From Pirellulaceae bacterium (GTDB taxonomy: Bacteria; Planctomycetota; Planctomycetia; Pirellulales; Pirellulaceae), in assembly GCA_018402565.1 (NCBI GenBank), contig JAGYIQ010000004.1, forward strand, positions 1 to 64,000: a stretch of DNA of 64,000 nucleotides, written 5' to 3'. Below the pieces are notes generated by a model that made no database searches, was not told the origin of the DNA, and saw nothing but the letters and a program-made list of their open reading frames with translations. Below, piece by piece: positions 8,227-15,632 of the stretch. Both the position numbers and the translations under genes were made by a program. Each line of letters opens with the position of its first letter. Position 1 is the stretch's first letter.

Positions 8227-9084
8227 ATGACAATGCAACGCCAAACACAACAGAAGAGACGGTATCGTAAGCTCGATCCGCAGACTTTCAATCGGATTTT
8301 GGCTCGCTATCAATCGGGGGAACGCCTGCGTGCAATTTGCCGAGACGAAGGATTTAACGAAAAGAATGTGCGAAGGCGACTTCGCCCCTATGGCCTGGTC
8401 GGTAAGCCGCTTGCTCGCGCGCTGTTGCTGATCGGTGACAAGGACCTAACAGTAGAAACGCTGGCCGCCCGGCTCGTGGATCGGTTCCGTTCTGGCACGT
8501 CTGTCAAACAGATCGCTGCCGAAACGCAAATCTCGTGCCATTCCGTGGTACGTTTGCTGGAGACCGCGGGCGTGCAACTCCGTTTTAAGGACAGTGTCAA
8601 CAACTACTCCGCCAGTGACCGCGAACGAATTACCCGCCTGTACCAATCGGGTTGCACCGTGATCGAGATCGCTGCCCGGACCGGCGGAAAGCCGTACGCG
8701 ATCAGACGAATCTTGCTGGACGAAGGCATTGCCATGCGTAGCCACAAATTCACTAGCCAACCGCTAACATCGACAAAAGGTGCGAAAGCCGTCAGGCTCT
8801 ACCAACTCTACCGGAACGTTAAGCAAGTTGCACAACAGCTGAAATGCACCTCTTATAAGATCACCCGACACCTGAAACAGCAGGGCATCGATCTACGTCA
8901 CAATAGCGGCAGGAAACGCCAAGAGCTATCTGCCGCCCAGCGAAAGGCCATTCTCCGGTTACACGGGGAGGGACGTCGCGTGAGTCAGATATCCAGGGAA
9001 CTATCCGTCTCGGTATTCTTCGTGACACGCACCGTCCACGAGGACCTTGCGTCGACAAAGTTCCAACCGAGACGCAAGAAGTAA
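8227..9084 (+). CDS. Protein built of five tandem helix-turn-helix-like units
   Basis: 285 residues, basic, with no enzyme motif. The whole chain can be read as five ~45-residue units, each resembling the resolvase/Hin-type HTH: IAARYQSGERLRAICRDEG at about 20-40, VDRFRSGTSVKQIAAETQI at about 85-105, ITRLYQSGCTVIEIAARTG at about 135-155, VRLYQLYRNVKQVAQQLKC at about 185-205, and ILRLHGEGRRVSQISRELS at about 240-260. Units 2, 3 and 4 each end in a (I/V)xLR or AMR tail. It is probably a multi-site DNA-binding protein or the DNA-binding part of a lost recombinase. Direct repeats flank it and it has no operon partner. Function is unknown. Confidence 0.7.
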   Translation: MTMQRQTQQKRRYRKLDPQTFNRILARYQSGERLRAICRDEGFNEKNVRRRLRPYGLVGKPLARALLLIGDKDLTVETLAARLVDRFRSGTSVKQIAAETQISCHSVVRLLETAGVQLRFKDSVNNYSASDRERITRLYQSGCTVIEIAARTGGKPYAIRRILLDEGIAMRSHKFTSQPLTSTKGAKAVRLYQLYRNVKQVAQQLKCTSYKITRHLKQQGIDLRHNSGRKRQELSAAQRKAILRLHGEGRRVSQISRELSVSVFFVTRTVHEDLASTKFQPRRKK

Positions 9085-9125
9085 CCGGACCGTTCACGCA
9101 TAGTAGGGTAACTCCCACCAGCGCC

Positions 9126-9225
9126 ACCTCGCCAATAGATCCCGTTCCACCCCGCGTCAGCCCCGCTTGTAGTCCCGCCTTCAGACGGAATGTGGAGAGG
9201 CAAACCGCCGTCGGCAGACAAAGCT
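9126..9225 (+). repeat. Dispersed repeat, right copy flanking the HTH-array gene
   Basis: Begins CCTCGCCAATAG and includes CAGCCCCGCTTGTAGTCCC, GCCTTCAGACGG and GAATG. It is a direct repeat of 7868-7965. The two copies differ by scattered substitutions, so they are old or came from separate insertions rather than a fresh target duplication. Confidence 0.6.
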
Positions 9226-9246
9226 ACAAGCCCCACCGAGTGTTCA

Positions 9247-9609
9247 TCACGACAGGGCGCACTCGCCAGTCCGATAGTTGATCCTCAGTTCAACGTTTGC
9301 CAGTAAAGCCGTGCCAATTAATGGTAGATTTCCGGCAGTCTCTACGACTTGTACCGGCACGATCTGGCCTAGCCATTCAACCACACAATAGTAGCAACGC
9401 AGCCGAGTCATCGCCCCATCCGCAAGGACGGCATCAGTCTCTGCCAGCACTCCGAGTCTCAATCGCTCGATCTCGGTTTTGGGCATTACCAGATAGCCAT
9501 CAAATGCGGTATCAATCCAAGCATGAATTGGCTGGCGTGGAGATCATGCATGCTCGGCGATTTGAACTTCCACCATGGCACGATTTTCTGCATCGACCCA
9601 AGCTTTCAC
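9247..9609 (-). pseudogene. Clan AA (retropepsin-like) aspartic protease, interrupted by an in-frame TGA
   Basis: Reading from GTG at 9609 the frame gives VKAWVDAENRAMVEVQIAEHA, then TGA at 9544-9546, then SPRQPIHAWIDTAFDGYLVMP and on to PLIGTALLANVELRI. The last part has the flap and C-terminal LIGxxLL motif of small bacterial retropepsin-like proteases. The catalytic triad reads DTA where family members normally have DTG. The GTG overlaps the TGA of the upstream partner gene (GTGA), as in intact pairs. It is most simply a nonsense-inactivated gene. Re-initiation at ATG 9486 would lose the catalytic Asp. About 120 codons is the usual family length. Confidence 0.6.
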
Positions 9610-9842
9610 GTCTTTGCTGCTCCAATGTGAAATGCTGCTTCATAGCCGATACGGATTATGAACGGGACATGGCCCGGTTCGGCCTCGCGAGCCGCCAGAG
9701 CGGCTTCCAGAAACGTGGGTCTGACGTAATGCCCTCTAGTGGGGCTGACGATCGCAACGTATTGCCCTTTATGGTCGCGTTCCAACGTCTCTTTCAGTTC
9801 CGATAGGTACAGCGACTTCGCGTCGTCGGAGGTTGTCGGCAT
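9606..9842 (-). CDS. Small partner protein of the clan AA aspartic protease
   Basis: 78 residues. The central KGQYVAIVSPTRGHYVRPTF, then EAALAAREAEPGHVPFIIRIG and AAFHIG, match a small-protein family that typically lies immediately upstream of clan AA aspartic proteases. Its function is undetermined. It overlaps the protease start by one GTGA tetranucleotide, so translation of the two is coupled. Because the protease frame is broken, this gene may be the intact half of a dead pair. Confidence 0.65.
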   Translation of the reverse strand: MPTTSDDAKSLYLSELKETLERDHKGQYVAIVSPTRGHYVRPTFLEAALAAREAEPGHVPFIIRIGYEAAFHIGAAKT

Positions 9843-10120
9843 GATTACACCTGTTATAACTTGGCTGATTCAGCCATCACATTGAAGTGGACGCTGAACG
9901 GCTCGGGCAATTCGGCAACTTAGTTGCGGACAATTCCTTACCTGTCGACGTCCTCTCACCCGTAGGGTATGTCGGAGCAAGTCGGATGAACGTCTTGATC
10001 GTTTGCTTGACTTTCAAGTGGATAATGACATGAGAAAAAGCCGGAAACGAGCCGATTTTTTCTAGCGCACCAGCCGCGTGAATGGTCCCACCCGCCGCAC
10101 GGTTACGGGTCGCGCTGCGC
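9843..10120. other. Intergenic region with no supported gene
   Basis: 278 bp between the small protease-partner gene and the end of the Csb2-C-like gene. A 99-codon minus-strand frame covers part of it, but its composition is unconvincing and it overlaps the Csb2-like gene. It is not called. Confidence 0.35.
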
Positions 10121-10942
10121 CTAGGAGCAATCTTCTGCGCGGAACCACCCCAGTCCGAAGTGGCTGGCATAGCCAAGTGCTAAGGGACCGTGGATATCGT
10201 GTGCGAACTCCAGGCGTAACCCCACCCCGTAGTTCTGTGGAGGAGGAAGTTTGCCGGTGCGTCGAGATCGTACGAAGTAGAGGAATTGCTGCGAGAGTTC
10301 TGGAACCTGTTGGCAGTTGACGACGGGAGGAAAGCCGCGGCTAGCCAACTCGGCGTGAACTTGTCCGAGCAAAGAATTCTTTCCGGACTGTTTAAGAAAA
10401 CGTGGCGGGACATAGGGCGTTAGGCTGTACCATATTCGTGCACCAAGAGCCGGCAGGAGCACGCGTGGCGCGATCGGTTTTCCGGGCTGATCGCTGGCGA
10501 TCAACTGCAGCCTAACGGGTTTTTGACCTGGCAGGTGCAGAGCGGTCAGCGTTTGGACAGCTTGAAGAGCGAGCGGTCCCAGCCCAATGGGGGTGTGTAG
10601 CAAGACGTGGTCGATGACGGAATCGCCGTCGGTGTCTAAGGGCAAGATCTTGGCGTGTTGGTGGCCATCGCTCAGGGGCTGACCAAAACGATCTTGGCCG
10701 ATTAGTTCGGGACAATCGATCTTTTGTCCACGTCCCGCGAGAGCCACCAGCGCCCGATGCACTGCCTCGGCGATGGGGAGTGTTTTGGTCACTGCCAACG
10801 CGGTAGTTTGAAGGCCGCATGCAGGAGCAATGACACGCCAGTAAACGGTCGTTGCTCGTCGTAGCGGTGCAGGGCATGCACCGATCGAGTCGAGTGGATG
10901 CTCCAATCGATAGAACTCAGCCTCTCCACCTTCGCCCGTCAC
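10121..10942 (-). CDS. Stand-alone protein resembling the C-terminal half of Csb2 (type I-U Cas5/Cas6-like)
   Basis: 273 residues. HAKILPLDTDGDSVIDHVLLH corresponds to the GH.F.LPLDxDGDG.IDH stretch of the GSU0054/Csb2 family. The C-terminus GLRLEFAHDIHGPLALGYAS then HFGLGWF matches the family's final RAMP-like strand. The N-terminal Csb2 half is absent. The GTG start at 10942 is preceded by AAGGGAGG seven bases upstream, so this is a designed start, not just a truncation point. It lies on the cas strand, about 500 bp after cas3, beyond a transaldolase relic. It could be an extra crRNA-processing or complex subunit, or a surviving fragment of a second locus. Confidence 0.65.
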   Translation of the reverse strand: MTGEGGEAEFYRLEHPLDSIGACPAPLRRATTVYWRVIAPACGLQTTALAVTKTLPIAEAVHRALVALAGRGQKIDCPELIGQDRFGQPLSDGHQHAKILPLDTDGDSVIDHVLLHTPIGLGPLALQAVQTLTALHLPGQKPVRLQLIASDQPGKPIAPRVLLPALGARIWYSLTPYVPPRFLKQSGKNSLLGQVHAELASRGFPPVVNCQQVPELSQQFLYFVRSRRTGKLPPPQNYGVGLRLEFAHDIHGPLALGYASHFGLGWFRAEDCS

Positions 10943-11003
10943 TGATTTGCCTCCCTTGTGTCACAATACCATCGGACAATTATGCATCGAAGCCACTATT
11001 AGT

Positions 11004-11310
11004 TCAACCAAAACGCGACTGGAGCAGCGAAATCAATTTCGGCAGCTCCGACTGTAGCTGAGCAAGTTCGGTCATTCCCTTTAGTAACACGTTCGCCTCC
11101 GTGTGCTCGGTATCCACCTGTTGTTCGGGTAAATCGAAGGTTTCGATCAACGAATCCGACTCAAAACGGGCATAGCCATCAATGCGAGCCGAACTAGCTA
11201 ATTGATCGGTCATCCGCCACGCTACCATGGAATCACACCGGTCGGATCCCATCTTGGCACGCAACGCTGCATCTGACCTCCCCTACTTCAGCAGATCCGA
11301 CTAAATCATG
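11004..11310 (-). pseudogene. Internally deleted relic of a transaldolase gene
   Basis: Translation gives VAWRMTDQLASSA, DGYARFESDSLIET, then QQVDTEHTEANVLLKGMTEL and LISLLQSRFG. These line up with the intact transaldolase at 37788-38834 (VAWQMTDQLVRSA, DGYVSFELDPLIES, QHVDPAHMEATLLREGLAKF). The nucleotide match extends to about 11310. Most of the barrel, including the catalytic lysine, is deleted. It lies between cas3 and the Csb2-C-like gene, on the same strand. It is non-functional. Confidence 0.75.
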
Positions 11311-11447
11311 GATCATCCGCCAAATCTGTTGGCAATTCTCAGTATGCCTGTTGCTGTTTCCGCGGTGCAGCCCCCTCGCCCAGGCTCAACTAAAAGGCAG
11401 CCGCCCCTTACCACCTCGCTGTCGCCCCAAGCTGGCTCCAACTGGAT
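11311..11447. other. Short spacer after cas3
   Basis: 137 bp between the cas3 stop and the transaldolase relic. No hairpin terminator or repeat was recognised. Confidence 0.3.
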
Positions 11448-14400
11448 TCACTTGACCAAGACTGGCTCGGAAATCGTAAAATTCGGCGTTTTTCCAACAA
11501 GAATTCTACGGGCACGAAAGACGGCCTCTATACTCATGGCTTGAACGCTCGCAACTTCACGATCATCTGACGTGTCCAGTGTGCTGAGACTTAAGACGCT
11601 ATTAAGCGTCTCCAGATCAATCGGAACGCTCCAAACAGGCCAATAAAATCGTGTGTTGTTCGCCTTCAAACCGCGAAACCCTACGGTTGTCAGCTTGTCA
11701 CCTGCCGGCAGAGATTGAAACAGGGGCCATGCCTCCAATGCCAGTCGATTGGCCCCAATCATTCCTCCGCTGACCGCTCGCGTCGGATCGCCGCTTGGTG
11801 TGTGCCACTGGTACGCATGCCGACGGTCCTCGCGTGGTTCGATATGCAACGACAAGCCTGCGATCGGATCTGCGTAGTCCCAAGCTAAGAACAACGAGCG
11901 GCGAAGATGCTCGCGATTCGTTTTCTCCAATAGTCCTCGAATGTTAATCGAATGATAATCTCGGCGGGTTGTTTGCAATTGCGAAATCGATGATGAGTCT
12001 GCAAGATCTGAGCCGTTACAACTCAACCATTCGGCATCCTGGCGACATTGCATTGTCGACGTCTCGGACGATTCTCGAAAGCACATTCGGATGCCAATCG
12101 TATCAATTAGTGTAGCTAGACGGAGGGATGGATGATCGGCTTCCGCAACATCCAAACATGCTTCAAGCACGTCAAGCAGCGATTCCTCCGTCAATACTTC
12201 CGACGAAAACGTCCTCAAAACAGGACGCCATGCTCCTCTACTTTTCGCCCAACTCAATTTGAACTGAGATTGCGGAGCGTGGTTTACAAGCGAGCGGAAT
12301 GCGCCCAGGGCTGTAAGGAACGCTAAGGGGTTACTACCGTCAAGTCCCTCCAAGGTCAGTGTCGAGACTCTGTCATTTCGTGTTTTTGACTTAGGGTCCT
12401 CCGCATCGTCCGAGGAGAACGTCAGCGACTGCGCAGCGCGGCCAGGGAGCGCGCTGGCTTGCCAGTCCGAAAGACGGAGTAGGGATTCAAGAAAAGCCAA
12501 CCCCCACCATCCATACTTGCGATTAAGACTCCAGAATCGTTCCGAGACGCCCGAGTCAAGTCGATGAGCGGGTATCCATTGTCGCCGAGCTTCAGAGGAA
12601 ATAATGCCTCCCCCAAGGCTACTAAGATCAATGTCTTCTGGTTCCGTATCGAAACATGTCGGAGCAAACGGTCGGGCATGACCGTGATGTGAAGCGATAG
12701 CGTGACGAAACAGCTCTTGGTCAATATGTTTTTGGGAAACTTGCAAGTAATTGACAAGCTGAAGGGAAAGCATTTCATGTCGAAAACCACTTGGGACAAC
12801 CGATTTGGTTTGGCGTCCGCGGTTATCGGATTTAGCCCACAACTGCGGTTGCATGTACACCACGCTGAGAGGTTTGTCGATTAACACTGCTTGAAAACGT
12901 GGGTCGGCCTTCCCAATGTCGTGAAACTGGGCCGCCGCCACCGTGGATTCCGCGAGAATGCGGGACAGCCCCAACCCTTCAACCAACAGGCGAGCTTCGG
13001 CGTGAACGTCCGACAAGTGCTGAACAAGGGAGAACCTTCCAGCGTCTAGCAACTCATCCGCATCGTCGCCAAAAGTCGACAACGGCAGAATTTCTGACCG
13101 GGTTAACGAAAAATGCGGTGGAGTGATCCATACCACCCCACCCGGATACCTGCAAATCCTCCCTTTGAAACCATTATCCATTGACACGGTGAGCCTGACT
13201 AACGCTGATGCGGTTCCCTCATTTACCTCCAGTTCCTCCTTAGGTAGCTCGTTGTGAATTTCCCTAGCCCTCTTCGACCAGGTCTTTATTGAAAAATCGC
13301 AGTTCTCACTTTTTGCAGCAACCAACAGTTCGTTCGCAAGCGTACGAAGTGAGCGTTCAATGATGAGCTTGGGATGAGCACGGAGAATAGTCTTGGCACG
13401 ATTGCCTAAAAATGCTCTGTCCGCAACATCGACCTCCGCCAACGCCTTAAGTCTTTCAGTTTTCTCAGTGTCATCAATCAAGCCCATCATCGCACTATAA
13501 GTTTCGATCGGGGTTTCTGAACTTTCCTTTGGAGCCCTTGGCAAATGGCCAAAGACTTCCCAGCCTCCAAATTCGACAGGAATAACAATGGTGTCATTCG
13601 GTCGGATCCGAGAAGCGGAACCTCCGTTGGCACAGAATGAACGATGAGAGCTATTGCGCGTTACATTTTGTCTTCCGCGCCATACAAGCACTGTTCGAGA
13701 AACACTTCCAGCATGTTTCGCATCGTCATGATCGTCGCTCGGTTCGATCAATTCTCCCAAAACGTCGCCCGATGTGTCGAATGCCTTTTCGCCACGCAGC
13801 CACTGACGAAAAAACTGCAGTGGTACAGCCAGGCATTCGGCAGTTGAAGGAGGGCAGAGATCAACTGCATCAACCCAATCTGTCTCTGGGGCTGAGTTCC
13901 GCGATAGATCGAGATCTGCACGCCAACAGACCCGAACTTCTGGGAGTCCACGGTTCGGTCCATGTAAGTAGGATGCAACGTCTGGTTCTGGTGTTGGGCG
14001 CGGAGTTGTTTGGCACAACATATCGAGATGAGCGGGCATTAGAACCGGCGCATCCTCGGATGGAGCCAACATCTCCGCGAGGGTTTCGCCGTTCGGAAGT
14101 AAACTGTCCAAGCTCTTAATTCCAAAATCAATGGTGGGACTTCCCTGCTCGATATTCTCGGATTCTTTCTTCAGACATAACTGCGATTCAGCGGTCGAGA
14201 AACCACTCAACCGAGACAACCAGTGCCACGTCTTGGCGAGCGAGTTGCCGTAGATCGGATCAAGTGGCTTCTCTGGATTAAGCTTATCCAAAGGCGGCAC
14301 GTCACCCTCCGCAGCGACGACAACTCCATACGCCCCGGCCGTATTTCCAAGCCGATTCAAGCGACCAAAACGTTGTCGCAACGCATCAAGACTCGCGCAT

Positions 14401-15632
14401 TGCGTCACCATCCCGTCAAAATCGAGGTCGGCCCCAACCTCCAAGCATTGCGTTGCGACCACGAACTGAGCGTCCGCTTCCACAGAGGAATCTATCCCAC
14501 TGTCATTCTGGTATGAGCCAAATTCACGATGCAATACTTTTGTTAATTCATCTCTATCAATCGGTCTCATTCTACCAATCATCAAATGAACCCGACCAGG
14601 ATATTTCTTGTCCAATTCGCTATAGCAATCACGAGCAATAGCAACACGATTAACAACTACCGCAATTTTCTTGCGTTTGTGAACTTTGGTCAAATCGACC
14701 GCCTGCTCCACAAGCTTTGTCGTAATGCCTTTATTTAACTTTGCTCCTTTGGCTCCCGAAACATAAATCAATTTGACTGGTTTGCTGCATGCATGACGAG
14801 TCTCGAGCAACGGATCAACACGGTAGTCTTCCTCAGTTAGCTCGAGCACGCTTTGCCCTGTTGCCTCAGCAGGTGGCGTCGCAGTCATTTCAACGAATTG
14901 AAATGGCGTAGGCACGCCATCGCTCGCCCATTTTTCACTGCGGTACGCCTTCACTGCTGAAAGCGTTTGGCTAAACGGTTTTGAACAATGCGCCTCGTCC
15001 AAAATAATCAAGCTGTCGTTGCCGGTAAGTGCGGCATGGATCGACAAACTGGTGTCGGCGACCCCGTACCCTCGAAACAGCAACCTCGAGCCAACTTGAT
15101 CAACAGTGCTGGTTAAGACGGTCGGCTGTAATAATGACCTTACCCATGCATCATTTCGATAGATGCCACCACGCAATTCAAAACAGTCAAGCGGCGGCGC
15201 CGTGTCGCTGGCTGTGAGAGCTCGAAGCCAAAGGGCGACTCGGGTCAGCACTCGTTTGTTATCCGGCGTTTCTATGACCTGTGACTCAGAATCCAGCACG
15301 TTTCGTAGTCTTTTCGCAGCAGCAGCAGCGCGACGATATGCTTCATTCACGATAATACGTCGATCCACAACGAAGAAAATTCGGCGTGGTGTCGTGATCC
15401 GTCCTCCTTGTCGATTGGCCTCCGCCGCTTGATACGCGAGTGAAAACACCGCCACATCGATCGCTGCGGTTTTACCACTAGCTGTAGGCAGCTTGATATA
15501 CGCTGGCCAGCCATTTGTACAAACTTGACGGACTAACCGCTTCTGCCACGCGAACGGAGGCATTCCATACAGGGCCTCATAGAAAGCATCAAAATCATCA
15601 AAAATAAGTGGCATAAGTTTATTATCGTTCAT
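11448..15632 (-). CDS. cas3: Type I-U Cas3 helicase-nuclease with a ~300-residue C-terminal large-subunit-like extension
   Basis: 1394 residues. N-terminal SF2 helicase: Walker A PTASGKT at 49-55, DEAH at 212-215, and a second RecA-like domain with VVATQCLEVGADLDFDG and a Q.RFGRLNRLG motif VI. A C-terminal-type HD nuclease follows: FHDIGKAD near 904 and SHHGHARPF near 983. The helicase-before-HD order is that of I-U Cas3. The last ~300 residues, from about 1094, start GLDGSNPLAFLTALGAFR. This resembles the opening of I-U large-subunit-like proteins (Csx17/Csb3 type) and is not part of an ordinary Cas3. The ATG overlaps the csb2 stop (ATGA). The fusion call is inference from a short motif and the missing cas8. 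Confidence 0.85.
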   Translation of the reverse strand: MNDNKLMPLIFDDFDAFYEALYGMPPFAWQKRLVRQVCTNGWPAYIKLPTASGKTAAIDVAVFSLAYQAAEANRQGGRITTPRRIFFVVDRRIIVNEAYRRAAAAAKRLRNVLDSESQVIETPDNKRVLTRVALWLRALTASDTAPPLDCFELRGGIYRNDAWVRSLLQPTVLTSTVDQVGSRLLFRGYGVADTSLSIHAALTGNDSLIILDEAHCSKPFSQTLSAVKAYRSEKWASDGVPTPFQFVEMTATPPAEATGQSVLELTEEDYRVDPLLETRHACSKPVKLIYVSGAKGAKLNKGITTKLVEQAVDLTKVHKRKKIAVVVNRVAIARDCYSELDKKYPGRVHLMIGRMRPIDRDELTKVLHREFGSYQNDSGIDSSVEADAQFVVATQCLEVGADLDFDGMVTQCASLDALRQRFGRLNRLGNTAGAYGVVVAAEGDVPPLDKLNPEKPLDPIYGNSLAKTWHWLSRLSGFSTAESQLCLKKESENIEQGSPTIDFGIKSLDSLLPNGETLAEMLAPSEDAPVLMPAHLDMLCQTTPRPTPEPDVASYLHGPNRGLPEVRVCWRADLDLSRNSAPETDWVDAVDLCPPSTAECLAVPLQFFRQWLRGEKAFDTSGDVLGELIEPSDDHDDAKHAGSVSRTVLVWRGRQNVTRNSSHRSFCANGGSASRIRPNDTIVIPVEFGGWEVFGHLPRAPKESSETPIETYSAMMGLIDDTEKTERLKALAEVDVADRAFLGNRAKTILRAHPKLIIERSLRTLANELLVAAKSENCDFSIKTWSKRAREIHNELPKEELEVNEGTASALVRLTVSMDNGFKGRICRYPGGVVWITPPHFSLTRSEILPLSTFGDDADELLDAGRFSLVQHLSDVHAEARLLVEGLGLSRILAESTVAAAQFHDIGKADPRFQAVLIDKPLSVVYMQPQLWAKSDNRGRQTKSVVPSGFRHEMLSLQLVNYLQVSQKHIDQELFRHAIASHHGHARPFAPTCFDTEPEDIDLSSLGGGIISSEARRQWIPAHRLDSGVSERFWSLNRKYGWWGLAFLESLLRLSDWQASALPGRAAQSLTFSSDDAEDPKSKTRNDRVSTLTLEGLDGSNPLAFLTALGAFRSLVNHAPQSQFKLSWAKSRGAWRPVLRTFSSEVLTEESLLDVLEACLDVAEADHPSLRLATLIDTIGIRMCFRESSETSTMQCRQDAEWLSCNGSDLADSSSISQLQTTRRDYHSINIRGLLEKTNREHLRRSLFLAWDYADPIAGLSLHIEPREDRRHAYQWHTPSGDPTRAVSGGMIGANRLALEAWPLFQSLPAGDKLTTVGFRGLKANNTRFYWPVWSVPIDLETLNSVLSLSTLDTSDDREVASVQAMSIEAVFRARRILVGKTPNFTISEPVLVK

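Noticed and set aside
9544-9546. TGA as a selenocysteine codon in the aspartic protease
   Set aside because: The position is not a conserved Cys/Sec in this family and no clear SECIS-like hairpin was seen just downstream. A nonsense mutation is simpler.
9877-10176. 99-codon minus-strand frame before the Csb2-like gene
   Set aside because: It overlaps the end of the Csb2-like gene in another frame; composition is unlike the window's real genes and no ribosome site precedes it.
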